Notes: a model not told the origin generated them from the sequence alone. Counted from the first letter of the stretch, positions 24,900 to 33,466 are shown. The stretch: DNA of 64,000 bases from Herbidospora solisilvae (GCF_009901565.1 NZ_WXEW01000002.1:248001-312000), one strand, 5' to 3'. Translations and numbers: made by a program.

Positions 24900-25436
24900 A
24901 TGGACATCAGCGCGGTGCCGCTCGTCTACAACGGCGTCATGTTCCGCTCGACCCTGGAGGCCGACTGGGCGGCCACCCTCGACGCCCTGGGCGTCTACTG
25001 GCAGTACGAACCGCTCGCCATCCGGCTGCCGAGCGGGGCCGTCTACGTGCCCGACTTCTACCTGCCGGCGCTGAACGCCTGGGCCGAGGTGAAGGGCCCC
25101 CACTGGGAGCGGCTGGCCAAGCCCGTGGAGCTGCGGGCCACCCTGGCCATCGCCGGCGGCGCCGGGTGGTGGGAGCAGGTCCACGTGATCGTGCTGGAGG
25201 CGCCGGGCCCGGGTGACGCCGCGAGCTGGCACGTGCCGGTGGGGTCGTGCTGGCTGGTCGAGTGTGGCGCGCGGCAGAACCGGTTCGCCTGGTACGACGG
25301 GCGGTGCTGGGCCTGCCAGCAGGAGGAGCTCGGCGGGTCCCACTTCTTCTACCGGCCGGCCCGCGCCCCGGTCGCCGGGCCGACGTGGCGGATGACGCGG
25401 GCCGCGCGGCCCGAACCGTTGCGGCAGGCGGCCTGA
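24900..25436 (+). CDS. PD-(D/E)XK-nuclease-like protein
   Basis: A 178-residue protein with a pattern resembling the PD-(D/E)XK fold of TnsA- or Vsr-like endonucleases. It has an early Glu in FRSTLEADWAATLDALG (about residue 20), PDFYLP (Asp about 52) and AEVKG (Glu-x-Lys, about 61-65). The C-terminal third has several Cys and Trp residues (GRCWACQQEE). It is monocistronic, with ATG 24900 after an unremarkable 60-bp gap. I assign only the nuclease-like fold; the target could be phage, plasmid or damaged DNA. Confidence 0.6.
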   Translation: MDISAVPLVYNGVMFRSTLEADWAATLDALGVYWQYEPLAIRLPSGAVYVPDFYLPALNAWAEVKGPHWERLAKPVELRATLAIAGGAGWWEQVHVIVLEAPGPGDAASWHVPVGSCWLVECGARQNRFAWYDGRCWACQQEELGGSHFFYRPARAPVAGPTWRMTRAARPEPLRQAA

Positions 25437-25486
25437 AGTTTCGGCCATGGCCGTTCGGTAACCGGAAAGATGCGCAACGTAATCGC

Positions 25487-25600
25487 ATGGCGAAAGACGA
25501 CCTGCCGCCGATCTGCCGCACGTCCAGAGGTGAGGGCGGCGAAGAGGTGTGGGTGAGCTGCACTCCCTGCGGCGGCGTGGGCCGGCAGCCTCCTCAGTGA
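25487..25600 (+). CDS. Possible 37-residue Cys-containing small protein
   Basis: A short frame from ATG 25487 encodes a 37-residue polar peptide with C-terminal WVSCTPCGGVGRQ. This CxxCGGxG pattern resembles half a DnaJ-type zinc knuckle. A GGAAAG element sits about 20 bp upstream, too far for a good ribosome-binding site. The end overlaps the convergent oxidoreductase by 7 bp. It may be a genuine small actinobacterial protein or chance. Confidence 0.3.
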   Translation: MAKDDLPPICRTSRGEGGEEVWVSCTPCGGVGRQPPQ

Positions 25601-26496
25601 GACTCGGCGGACCGGCCCACCGCCGCGCGCACCCGCGGCACGACCTCTTCGGCCCAGCGTCGTCTCATCGTCTCGCCCGACGGGCCGCCCGGCGGGAAGT
25701 AGACGAAGCCCCCAGCGCCGTGTTCGAGCACCGCTCCGGTCAGTTCCTCGGCCCACTGGCCGGGGGAGCCGCCGATCCATCTGCCCTCGCCGTCGCGCAC
25801 GGCGTCGAGCGGGCCGGGGGTGATCCGGCCGGGGAGGTTGTAGACGGTCGCGACGTCGGCGGGGATGCGTCCCGCCGCCGTCGCCGCCTCGTCGATCAAC
25901 GGGCGGGAGGTCCGGAACCGTTCGCTGAGCCAGTCGGCCGCGTGGCCCGGGATCCAGCCGTCGGCGAGCCTGCCGGTCACGGCCAGTGACCGGGGGGCGC
26001 CCGAGCCCGTCCAGATCGGCGGGGTCGGCGCTTCGGCCGGGGCCAGGTCGGTGACCTGGTAGAACTCGCCGTCGAAGGTCACCCGGTCGCCGCCGCCCGA
26101 CAGGGCCCGGATCAGGGTGATGGCCTCGGCCAGGGCGCGGACCGCCTCGCCGGGGCTGCGGCGCGGGCCGCCCAGGCGGGCGATGTCGTCCCAGAGGCCG
26201 CCGGCGCCCATGCCGAGGACGATCCGCCCGCCGGTCAGCGCCGACAGGGAGGTGACCGTCCGGGCCAGCATCGGGGCCGGTCTGCTCGGCAGGTTGGTGA
26301 CGTTGACCAGGCCGGAGATCCGGGTGGTCGCCCCGAGGGCGGTGCCGACGACGGCGTAGGCGTCCAGGCGGTCGCCGTAGTAGGGATGGTCGGAGACGCT
26401 GAACAGGTCGAGGCCGTCGGCGTCGGCCCTGACCACCTCGCGCAACGTCGTCACGGCCGCCGGGGCCGCGCTGGAGACACCGATGCCGAACCACAT
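25594..26496 (-). CDS. LLM-class flavin/F420-dependent oxidoreductase
   Basis: A 300-residue TIM-barrel luciferase-like monooxygenase of the F420-dependent type (FSVSDHPYYGDR; LARTVTSLSALTGGRIVLGMGAG). These enzymes oxidise or reduce diverse small molecules using F420 or FMN. ATG 26496 lies 32 bp from the divergent marR start, so the MarR product is the likely regulator. The substrate is not predictable. Confidence 0.88.
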   Translation of the reverse strand: MWFGIGVSSAAPAAVTTLREVVRADADGLDLFSVSDHPYYGDRLDAYAVVGTALGATTRISGLVNVTNLPSRPAPMLARTVTSLSALTGGRIVLGMGAGGLWDDIARLGGPRRSPGEAVRALAEAITLIRALSGGGDRVTFDGEFYQVTDLAPAEAPTPPIWTGSGAPRSLAVTGRLADGWIPGHAADWLSERFRTSRPLIDEAATAAGRIPADVATVYNLPGRITPGPLDAVRDGEGRWIGGSPGQWAEELTGAVLEHGAGGFVYFPPGGPSGETMRRRWAEEVVPRVRAAVGRSAESH

Positions 26497-26528
26497 GGGC
26501 TGCTTCTTTCCGTACTAGTTTGGCCCGC

Positions 26529-27002
26529 ATGGGTGGCCAGGAAGAGAATCTCGGGGTGGTCGCGGCACTGGTGCGGGCGTCGTTCCTGATCTCCGCCGTC
26601 TACGCCGAATCGGCGCGCGACCACGGCCTGACCCCGCAACAGGGCCAGTTGTTGTGCGTCCTGATGGGCCGCCCCTACCGCATGAACGACCTGGGCGCGA
26701 CCCTGCGCCTGGCGAAGTCGAGCCTGACCGAACTCGTCGACCGGACGTCGCAGCGCGGGCTCGTCAGGCGCGAGCCTGACCCGTCCGACGGCCGGGCGGT
26801 GCTGGTGGCCCTCACCGACCAGGGGGCCGCCACGGCCGAGACGTTCTACACCGAGACGTGCGACCGCGTCGCCCGGGTGCCGGGGGCGCTCGGGGCGGGG
26901 GAGCAGGGGATGCTGGCCGACCTGCTGGGGCGGGTCGTCAGGGACAACACGGTGGGCACGGTGTTCCTCGATTGGGACGACGACGTCCACCCCCCAGCCT
27001 GA
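26529..27002 (+). CDS. MarR-family transcriptional regulator
   Basis: A 157-residue winged-helix protein with the recognition region MNDLGATLRLAKSSLTELVD (about residues 55-75) and the wing RREPDPSDGRAVLVALT. ATG 26529 is preferred over the in-frame TTG at 26520. Only 32 bp separate it from the divergent F420-type oxidoreductase, so both promoters must overlap. Confidence 0.85.
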   Translation: MGGQEENLGVVAALVRASFLISAVYAESARDHGLTPQQGQLLCVLMGRPYRMNDLGATLRLAKSSLTELVDRTSQRGLVRREPDPSDGRAVLVALTDQGAATAETFYTETCDRVARVPGALGAGEQGMLADLLGRVVRDNTVGTVFLDWDDDVHPPA

Positions 27003-27004
27003 TA

Positions 27005-27043
27005 GTTCGTATCACGAACCATATTGGTTCGTACCCCGAACTT
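27005..27043. terminator. Bidirectional hairpin between convergent genes
   Basis: A nested inverted repeat: inner stem ACGAACC / GGTTCGT with loop ATATT (27015-27033), outer stem AGTTCG / CGAACT (27005-27010 and 27038-27043). It fills the gap between the convergent marR and the 108-residue gene, so it most likely ends transcription from both sides. Confidence 0.65.
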
Positions 27044-27369
27044 CAATCCCGCCGCCAGGCGGTGACGTCCTTTCTGGCCCAGAGGCGGCCGGAGGCCAGG
27101 TCGTACAGAGCAGGCGGGAAGTCGGGACGCGCGGCCAGCTCGCGGAACTCGCCGGGAGGCACGCCGAGGATCTCAGCCGCGCCCGCGGGCCCCACCAGGT
27201 CGGCGAGGCGTTCCAGGGCCAGCAGCAGGAGCTCGCTGTTCTCCCAGTCGAGCCGGCCTTCGGCGGCCAGCTCGACGGCGAGGAGGTTCGCGTCGGCGGG
27301 ATCGTGGCCGAGCGCGCGGGCGACGGCTTTGGCGGCGGCGAGAACCTGGTAGTTGCGGCTGCGCGTCAT
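27043..27369 (-). CDS. Hypothetical protein with excisionase-like C-terminal HTH
   Basis: A 108-residue protein of unknown function. The C-terminal part (about residues 65-105; EILGVPPGEFRELAARPDFP, then GRLWARKDVTAW) resembles the MerR/AlpA-type helix-turn-helix found in excisionases and small DNA-binding proteins. The N-terminal half is helical and acidic. There are no neighbouring integrase genes, so it is more likely a resident small regulator than a phage remnant. Confidence 0.65.
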   Translation of the reverse strand: MTRSRNYQVLAAAKAVARALGHDPADANLLAVELAAEGRLDWENSELLLLALERLADLVGPAGAAEILGVPPGEFRELAARPDFPPALYDLASGRLWARKDVTAWRRD

Positions 27370-27456
27370 TCGTCCGTAGTACCAGAGGGCGGGCCTGGCG
27401 CGGTGCCGTGGAATGTCGGCCGGTCTCGGGGCTTCGTGCCCGCCCTTTCGTGGTTG

Positions 27457-28095
27457 CTATTCGCCGATCTTCTTCGCCCACAGTGTGACGAATGTCGCCG
27501 GGTCGATTTTGCGGCCTGCGGCGGGGACCTGGCGTACGACCACCCAGTTGCGGTCGTTGACCTGGAAACGCCCCTGGCCGGTGGCGTCGCGGTCGCGGAG
27601 CAGGAAGAAGCCTGCGGCCTGCATGGTGTCTTGCGCCAGCTGGAGGTTCATGCCGACCACGCTGGGGAGCGGGAGCTTCTCCACAGCGGCGGCCTTCCGG
27701 GTCTTGGCGGCCTTGGTGGGCGCCGCCTGGTCGGCCGAGAGACTTTCGGCCGGCTCCGCGTTCTCCTCTTCGGTGATCGGGGTCGGCCGAGGGGCGGACG
27801 CACCCGGGGAACGTTCCACCCGATTGCCGTCGGTGAGGGCGTTACAGGCGACCAGGACGACGAAGAGGCCGGCGGCGATGAAGGCGAGCGGGCCCTTCCG
27901 CTTCCGCGGAGGGGGTGGCGGAGGCGGGTACATGGGCTGGCCGTAGTAGGGCGCCTGTCCAGGGGGCACAGAAGGAGACGCCGCCCAGCCGTGCGGCTGC
28001 TCCGGCACCGGGGCGCCGTAACCGTGCGGGCCGGCCTGCGCCGGCCCGAAACCAGGATGGGGATTGTGCGGGGGAGGTCCGAACTGGTTGGCCAT
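27457..28095 (-). CDS. Single-pass membrane protein with extracellular PASTA-like domain
   Basis: A 212-residue protein. A Pro/Gly/Tyr-rich cytoplasmic N-terminus (about 1-65) is followed by a basic RKRK stop, a membrane helix (about 70-88), an Ala/Glu/Thr linker and a C-terminal PASTA-like domain (about 140-205; LPSVVGMNLQLAQDTMQAAG, RQVPAAGRKI). PASTA domains bind muropeptides or beta-lactams, usually on kinases or PBPs; a stand-alone copy suggests a cell-wall sensor or adaptor. The start is ATG 28095, after GAGTGAGG; an upstream in-frame start at 28125 is less likely. Confidence 0.78.
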   Translation of the reverse strand: MANQFGPPPHNPHPGFGPAQAGPHGYGAPVPEQPHGWAASPSVPPGQAPYYGQPMYPPPPPPPRKRKGPLAFIAAGLFVVLVACNALTDGNRVERSPGASAPRPTPITEEENAEPAESLSADQAAPTKAAKTRKAAAVEKLPLPSVVGMNLQLAQDTMQAAGFFLLRDRDATGQGRFQVNDRNWVVVRQVPAAGRKIDPATFVTLWAKKIGE

Positions 28096-28258
28096 AGCCT
28101 CACTCCGTTTCCTGGGATGCGCCAAGTTGACGTCGGGACGGATGAGGCGGTTGCCGTGCGTTACGCAATCGAGTTAGGGCCCGTTTTCCGGGCGGCCCAA
28201 ACGGTCCCTGCCGGTTGGATCGACAGACGTCTCAGGCCGTGCCCCTGACCGCTCAAAG

Positions 28259-28282
28259 GCCTCCCATGTCTCCATGGGAGGC
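28259..28282 (-). terminator. Terminator of the GntR/ABC/hydrolase operon
   Basis: A perfect 10-bp stem (GCCTCCCATG / CATGGGAGGC) with loop TCTC lies 4 bp beyond the stop codon of the last gene of the leftward operon. No T-run follows. Confidence 0.7.
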
Positions 28283-28286
28283 GACC

Positions 28287-29399
28287 CTATGATCCGAGTT
28301 CCACCTCGGGATAGCGGGCCGACGGGCCCTTCCAGAGGGGTTGCGGGCGTGACTTCAGGTGTTCGTCCAGGAAGGCCGCCACGTATGCGCGGGTGATCTC
28401 GGCCAGGCGGGCCGCGCTCGGTGCTCCAGGTGGTGGTTTCAGGTCGAGGGCGCCCTGGAGCTGGGGGAGGTCGGTGAACGACTGGTGGTCGGCGCCGGTC
28501 ACCACCAGCCAGCGTTTCCAGCCGGTGAGCAGCGTCCAGTCGCGGTCCCACGAGGGGTCGCGGCCGCCGGGGGCGTGCTCGGGGGTGCCGACGAACAGGA
28601 CGGGGCGGGCGAGGCCGCGGGGGAGGCGGGCGTAGGTCGTGCCGTCGAGGTTGACGCCGGCGTCGACACGTTTGTCGGCGGCCATGGCGGCCAGGGCGCT
28701 CGCGCCGCCGATCGAGTGGCCGGCCATGGCGATCCGGGTGGGGTCGATCAGGGCCGGCTTCCCGGCCAGGAGTTCGTCCAGGACGAAGGAGACGTCCGCG
28801 GCCCGGTTGGCGACGACGCCCGTTCCGAAGCCCGGGTCGGTGTCGCTGTCGCAGGCGAGGCACTCGGCCACCGCGCCGTCGGCGAGGGTCGTGGCGGGGC
28901 TCTCGTAGGTGTGGTCGACGCCGGCCACGACGTAGCCCCGGCTGGCCAGGTCTTCGGCCAGCGACGTCAGGCTGCTGACCGGTTTGGTGAAGCCAGGCGA
29001 CAGGACCACCAGGGGGAAGCGGCCCTTCGCGGGGGCGTCGGTGGTGGCGTGCACGACCGTTCTGCTCAGGATGTCGGGCGGCACGCTCGCGGCGCGGGAG
29101 CCCGCCAGCGTGAGTTCCGACTCCCGGGGGCTCATGTACGCCGCCCGCCCGCCCTCCCCCCGCCCGCTCGGATACCACAGGGTGACCCGGAGTTCCCTGG
29201 CCTTGGCGTCGAGGTTCCACGGGTCGGGCCGGGAGGCGTCGGTCAGGTGCAGGACCGTCGTGCCGACCGGATGCTCCCCGGTGGGCGCGGCCAGCGTGGC
29301 GGGTTCGGGCGGCCGCGGCGAGGGGGCGGCCGAGCGGGGTGGGGCGGGGGTGGAGCAGGCGGTCAGGAGGAGCAGCACGGCGAGGGTTCGTCTCATCAT
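28287..29399 (-). CDS. Alpha/beta-hydrolase lipoprotein (PAF-acetylhydrolase-like)
   Basis: A 370-residue exported lipoprotein: signal peptide ending in LLLLTACS (lipobox Cys about residue 15), a Pro-rich linker and an alpha/beta-hydrolase domain. The nucleophile elbow is GHSIGG, an oxyanion-region PLVVLSPGF precedes it, and a late GADHQSF supplies the His. The pattern resembles platelet-activating-factor acetylhydrolase/dienelactone-hydrolase-like esterases. The start overlaps the S41 peptidase stop by 4 nt, so it belongs to the GntR/ABC operon. Confidence 0.82.
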   Translation of the reverse strand: MMRRTLAVLLLLTACSTPAPPRSAAPSPRPPEPATLAAPTGEHPVGTTVLHLTDASRPDPWNLDAKARELRVTLWYPSGRGEGGRAAYMSPRESELTLAGSRAASVPPDILSRTVVHATTDAPAKGRFPLVVLSPGFTKPVSSLTSLAEDLASRGYVVAGVDHTYESPATTLADGAVAECLACDSDTDPGFGTGVVANRAADVSFVLDELLAGKPALIDPTRIAMAGHSIGGASALAAMAADKRVDAGVNLDGTTYARLPRGLARPVLFVGTPEHAPGGRDPSWDRDWTLLTGWKRWLVVTGADHQSFTDLPQLQGALDLKPPPGAPSAARLAEITRAYVAAFLDEHLKSRPQPLWKGPSARYPEVELGS

Positions 29400-30697
29400 C
29401 CGTCCAGCAGGGTCAGGGCCTTGGCGAGTGCGGCGTCGTGCCCGGCCGCCGCGTCTTCGGGGGTCGGCGGGACGAAATGGTCGGGCGCCACCCCGATCCG
29501 GTCGACGATCTCCCGGTCCGGGCCGAGATGTCGCCGGGTGGGGAAGCTCAGGACGGTGTTGTCGCGGAGCAGGAACGGCTGCGCGGGGCCGGAGATCAGG
29601 CCCGCCGTCCGGGTGCCGACCAGCGTCCCGGCCCGGTGGTCCTTGACCGCCGAGCTGAAGTGTTCGCACGCCGAGGCGCACCCTCGGTCGACGAGCACCA
29701 CGACGGGCAGGCCGACCAGCGGGACCGTGTCGTCGGTCTGACCCGGCTCGCATCTATCGTCGGCCCTGCACAGGTAGGAGGTGACCTTCCCGTGGACGAA
29801 CGCGCTCACCAGCCGGGTCGCCTCCAGCGGGCTGCCGCCGCCGTTCCCGCGCAGGTCGAGCACGATCCCGCTGACGCTCCGGCCGGCCCGCAATCGGTCG
29901 ATCGACCGGAACACCCGGTTCGCCGCGTCGGGGGAGAAGCCGCGTACCCGCACGTAGACCGCGTCGTCGACCAGCCGCGCCTGGACCGTCCGCAGCGTGG
30001 CCCAGTCACGCGGATAGAGGCCGGGCGTGAGGGTGACGCTCCAGCGGCGGTCGCCGCGCCGCAGGCGCAGCTCGACCGGCCGGGCGTCGGGATACCTCGG
30101 CCGCAGCAGTTCGGGGTCGTCGGCGTTCTCGACCACGTCGCCCGGCCGCAGCCCGGCCTCGCGCGCCGCGCCGCCCTCCACGACCGAGACGAACACCGGG
30201 TCGTCTCCGCTCACCTGGAGGCCCAGCCCGTAGCCGTCGCCGTCGTAGTAGCCGGGCGGCCGGTCCGGGCCGTGCGCCCAGCGGGCGTGGTTGTCGTCGA
30301 GCGCCGCCACCATCGCCTCCAGGGTGACCACGGCCAGGTCCTCCCGGTCGGTGGTCTTCCGGTACGCCGCCTCGAACGCCGCCCAGTCGGCCCGCCGGTC
30401 GCCGGTCAGCGCCGGCAGCGACAGCGGCGCCTCGGGCATCGCCCGGGTCAGCGCGGCGAACCCGGCGACGAGCAGGTCACGGTGGTCCATGGCGGGCGCC
30501 CGGTAGTACCCGCCGAGGATGCAGAAGTAGGCCTGCTCGACGACGTCGATCGTGGTGGGAAGCCTTTCGCCGGGCGGGCCCTGGGGCGGCGCGCAGGCGG
30601 CGTTCTCGGGGGCGCCCGCCTCGGCGCGGGGCGGTTCGGGGGTCGTACAGGCGACCGCCAGCAGGAGCAGCAGCCCCGCCGCCACGGCCCTGGTCAT
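29396..30697 (-). CDS. S41-family peptidase lipoprotein
   Basis: A 433-residue lipoprotein with lipobox LLAVACT (Cys about 17), a PDZ-like domain (about 170-235; GLRPGDVVENADD) and an S41 (tail-specific/IRBP-like) domain. It has VLDLRGNGGGS and the nucleophile Ser in RGCASACEHFS. The usual S41A catalytic Lys (VGxxTxGKG) is replaced by Arg/Thr in VGTRTAGLISG, as in S41 members that lack the Ser-Lys dyad. It probably trims proteins at the outer face of the membrane. It overlaps both neighbours by 4 nt. Confidence 0.82.
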   Translation of the reverse strand: MTRAVAAGLLLLLAVACTTPEPPRAEAGAPENAACAPPQGPPGERLPTTIDVVEQAYFCILGGYYRAPAMDHRDLLVAGFAALTRAMPEAPLSLPALTGDRRADWAAFEAAYRKTTDREDLAVVTLEAMVAALDDNHARWAHGPDRPPGYYDGDGYGLGLQVSGDDPVFVSVVEGGAAREAGLRPGDVVENADDPELLRPRYPDARPVELRLRRGDRRWSVTLTPGLYPRDWATLRTVQARLVDDAVYVRVRGFSPDAANRVFRSIDRLRAGRSVSGIVLDLRGNGGGSPLEATRLVSAFVHGKVTSYLCRADDRCEPGQTDDTVPLVGLPVVVLVDRGCASACEHFSSAVKDHRAGTLVGTRTAGLISGPAQPFLLRDNTVLSFPTRRHLGPDREIVDRIGVAPDHFVPPTPEDAAAGHDAALAKALTLLDG

Positions 30698-31743
30698 GAC
30701 AGCCGTCGCCGGATCAGCCAGAAGGAGAGCCAGGTCAGACCCAGGGTGAGCACGGCGTAGATGCCGGTCTCGATCCACTGGAACGGCCAGAACCGCGCGA
30801 TCGGATGGTAGACCGCCTGCTGCCGGTAGCCGAGCCTGTTGAGCTCGGTCCAGCAGGGGTCGAGACCCGCCCGGCTGCCCTGCGGCGAACAGGGTCCCGA
30901 CGTGCCCGACACCGCGACCGGCGCGTCCTGCCCGTCGGCCGCCACCGTTCTCCCGGAGGGATCGAGCAGGGTGCTCGACAACACCCACGCGCCGCCCTCG
31001 CCGGGCACGGCCGCCTGCACCGCGATCCGGACCTCGCCGCCGCCCTGCCGGACGTGCAGCCCGCCGACGTTGACGATGCCGAGCTCGTGCGCCGTCGTGA
31101 CCGGCGCCGTGAAGTGCGGCCGGACCAGCGTCGGCATCGCGACCTGCACGGCCGCGAAGACGACCAGGGTGAGCACCATGGCGGGCAGCGTGCGCCGCAC
31201 CAGCATGCCGACGGTCACCCCGAGCACGAACGCGAACGCGGCGTACCCCATCGGCACCACCCCCCGCGCGCCGAACACGACCGGGGTCATCTGCGCGAGC
31301 TCCGGCACGGCCGAGCCGTCGAGCGGCCGCGACCACCACGTGACGACCAACCCCGCCACGCAGGCCATGACCACCGCGACCAGCCCGATGAGCCCCAGCT
31401 TGACGGCCAGCCAGCGCACCCGGCTGACGCCCTGGCTCCACACCAGCAGATGGGTGCCCGTCTCCAGTTCACGGGTGATCAGCGGCGCCCCCCAGAAGAG
31501 CCCGAGGAACGCCGGCAGCGCCAGCAGCGCGAAGCCGACCAGGACGAACAGCAGTTGGTACTCGTCGAAGAAGCGGTCGAAGAAGCGGTCGCACGTGCCG
31601 TCGGTCACGCACGCCGCGACGCCCCGCGCGTAGCGGTCGGCCAGGCCGGGCCCGGTCAGCGCCAGCACCGCGGCGCCCACGGCGACCACCGCCGCCGTCA
31701 GCACGGCCGAACCGCGGAACTGCCGCCAGGTCAGCCAGATCAT
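30694..31743 (-). CDS. ABC transporter permease (ABC-2-like)
   Basis: A 349-residue membrane protein with six hydrophobic segments and a large extracytoplasmic loop between the first two and before the last. The cytoplasmic start MIWLTWRQFRG is common in actinobacterial ABC-2 permeases paired with YtrA-type regulators. The gene overlaps the ATPase and peptidase genes. It probably exports a lipid, peptide or drug; with the two downstream lipoproteins it may form an envelope-processing module. Confidence 0.85.
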   Translation of the reverse strand: MIWLTWRQFRGSAVLTAAVVAVGAAVLALTGPGLADRYARGVAACVTDGTCDRFFDRFFDEYQLLFVLVGFALLALPAFLGLFWGAPLITRELETGTHLLVWSQGVSRVRWLAVKLGLIGLVAVVMACVAGLVVTWWSRPLDGSAVPELAQMTPVVFGARGVVPMGYAAFAFVLGVTVGMLVRRTLPAMVLTLVVFAAVQVAMPTLVRPHFTAPVTTAHELGIVNVGGLHVRQGGGEVRIAVQAAVPGEGGAWVLSSTLLDPSGRTVAADGQDAPVAVSGTSGPCSPQGSRAGLDPCWTELNRLGYRQQAVYHPIARFWPFQWIETGIYAVLTLGLTWLSFWLIRRRLS

Positions 31744-32621
31744 CGCAGCACCTCCAGCCCGGCCCTGCGGCCGGCGACGGGACGCCGTTCCATGTAGGCG
31801 AGGACGAGGTCCTCCAGCGTGAGCGGGGTGACGACCCAGGCCGGGTCGAGAATCGGTTCGCCGGTACGGACGACGTAGGTGCTCTGCCGGTCGGTGTGCC
31901 GGGCCGAGACGACGTACTGATCGGAGGGCAGCCGGTCCTGGTCGCGGCGCGGCCCGGTCAGGCGGTGGTGCGTGGCGAGCAGCTCGTCGACCTCACCGGC
32001 CACCAGCACGCGGGAGTCGACCAGCACGACGATGAAGTCGCAGACGCGCTCCAGGTCGGCGATCAGATGGGACGACAGGACCACGCCGAACTCGTCGGCC
32101 GCCGTCGCCTCCATCAGCGCCTGGAGGAACTCGCGGCGGGCGAGCGGGTCGAGCGAGGCCACCGGTTCGTCGAGGATCAGCAGCTCCGGCCGTTTGGCCA
32201 GGCCGAGCGTGAGGGCCAGCTGGGCCCGCTCGCCGCCCGACAACCTGCGGGCCTTCTGGTTCGGGTTCAGGCCGAGCTCGGCGACGCGGTCTTCGGCGAG
32301 CCGGGCGTCCCAGGCCGTGTTGAGCTTGGCGCCCAGCGTCAGATGGTCTTGGACGGTGAGACCGGCGTAGACGGGGGTGTCCTGAGCCACGAAACCGACC
32401 TTGGGAAGGGTGGTCCCCGGCCGCTCGCCCAGCACCCGCAGGTCGCCCTCCGACGGGGTGAGCTGCCCGGCGGCCAGCTTCAGGAGCGTCGTCTTGCCCG
32501 CTCCGTTGGGACCGACCAGGCCGGTGACGTGGCCTTTCGGGATCTCCAGCGTGCAGTCGCGGAGGGCCCAGCGCCTGCCGTACCTCTTCCCCAGCTGCCG
32601 GGCCTCTAAGACGGGGGTCAC
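31740..32621 (-). CDS. ABC transporter ATP-binding protein
   Basis: A 293-residue ATPase with Walker A GPNGAGKTTLLK, Q-loop FVAQD, signature LSGGERAQLAL, Walker B LLILDEPVASLD and the switch His in SSHLIADLE. The C-terminal ~70 residues form a regulatory extension typical of drug/lipid exporters. The start is GTG 32621, overlapping the gntR stop by 4 nt. It pairs with the permease immediately downstream. Confidence 0.95.
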   Translation of the reverse strand: MTPVLEARQLGKRYGRRWALRDCTLEIPKGHVTGLVGPNGAGKTTLLKLAAGQLTPSEGDLRVLGERPGTTLPKVGFVAQDTPVYAGLTVQDHLTLGAKLNTAWDARLAEDRVAELGLNPNQKARRLSGGERAQLALTLGLAKRPELLILDEPVASLDPLARREFLQALMEATAADEFGVVLSSHLIADLERVCDFIVVLVDSRVLVAGEVDELLATHHRLTGPRRDQDRLPSDQYVVSARHTDRQSTYVVRTGEPILDPAWVVTPLTLEDLVLAYMERRPVAGRRAGLEVLR

Positions 32622-33025
32622 GCGATGTCCTCCTGGGCCGCGGAACGGAACGTGGTCATGAAGAGGGCCTCGATGGACTCGTCGTCGAGCCCGGCCTTGC
32701 GCGCTTTGGCGAGCCAGCGCCGCAGGTCCTGCCGGAGGGGCGCCTGGGCGGCCCGGCTGGAGGCGTCGGTGAGGGTCCGGGTGATGAACGTGCCGACCCC
32801 CGGCCGGGCCGCGGCGAGGCCCTGGTGTTCGAGCTCGCGGTAGGCCTTCAGGACGGTGTTGGGGTTGATGGCGAGCTGGGCGACGACCTCTTTGACGGTG
32901 GGGAGCTGGTCGCCCTCGCGGAGGAGTCCGAGGCGCATGGCCTGCCGGACCTGGTGGACGAGCTGCAGGTAGGACGAGACGCCGGACCTGCCGTCCAGGT
33001 GGAACTCGATCACTAAGCGCTCCAT
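32618..33025 (-). CDS. GntR-family regulator (YtrA type)
   Basis: A 135-residue repressor with a GntR winged helix (LPTVKEVVAQLAINPNTVLK, about residues 42-61) and the short helical C-terminal dimerisation tail of the YtrA subfamily. YtrA regulators usually autoregulate an ABC transporter operon that responds to cell-envelope antibiotics. Upstream, AGGAGA precedes ATG 33025, and two CTAG tetramers (CTAGGAGACTAG) overlap the ribosome-binding site and could be part of the operator. Confidence 0.9.
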   Translation of the reverse strand: MERLVIEFHLDGRSGVSSYLQLVHQVRQAMRLGLLREGDQLPTVKEVVAQLAINPNTVLKAYRELEHQGLAAARPGVGTFITRTLTDASSRAAQAPLRQDLRRWLAKARKAGLDDESIEALFMTTFRSAAQEDIA

Positions 33026-33130
33026 TTATCTAGTCTCCTAGTACTTTAGGGCTATAGATGTTAAGCGCGCATAAGGAGACGGATCGGCAAAGGCGCCGGC
33101 GCGTCGACCGCGGGTACATAGACTCAAGCC

Positions 33131-33466
33131 ATGAGCGCGCAACCACACGAGTCGTCTCCCCTCCCGGAGAAGAACCTGCGCGCCATCCGTCATGCACTGG
33201 TCGTGCCGCAGGATCGAGAGGGTTTCGACGCCGGGCTCGATCACGTCCTCACCGAAGTACGGGCGAGCCTGGATCTCGGGCGGCTGAACGAGTTCGTCCA
33301 CACGTGGTGGCTGATCGCCTGCGATTCCGTCAGAGACCCGGTGGGCCGCCGGGACATGTACGAGCGAGCCGCCCGGGCCCAGGAGCTGACGGACGCGGGT
33401 CAGGCCCCGCCGCGCGGAAACAAGACGTGGCGCGAGTTGCTCGCCGAACGAGGGGCCGGCCAGTAG
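33131..33466 (+). CDS. DUF6247-family protein (putative antitoxin)
   Basis: A 111-residue acidic-to-neutral helical protein resembling the DUF6247 family, seen upstream of RelE/ParE-like toxins in actinomycetes. Features are EGFDAGLDHVLTEVRASLDL followed by a Trp-rich WWLIACDSVRDP helix. Its stop is directly followed by the toxin start with no gap, as expected for a toxin-antitoxin pair. No DNA-binding motif is obvious. Confidence 0.7.
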   Translation: MSAQPHESSPLPEKNLRAIRHALVVPQDREGFDAGLDHVLTEVRASLDLGRLNEFVHTWWLIACDSVRDPVGRRDMYERAARAQELTDAGQAPPRGNKTWRELLAERGAGQ

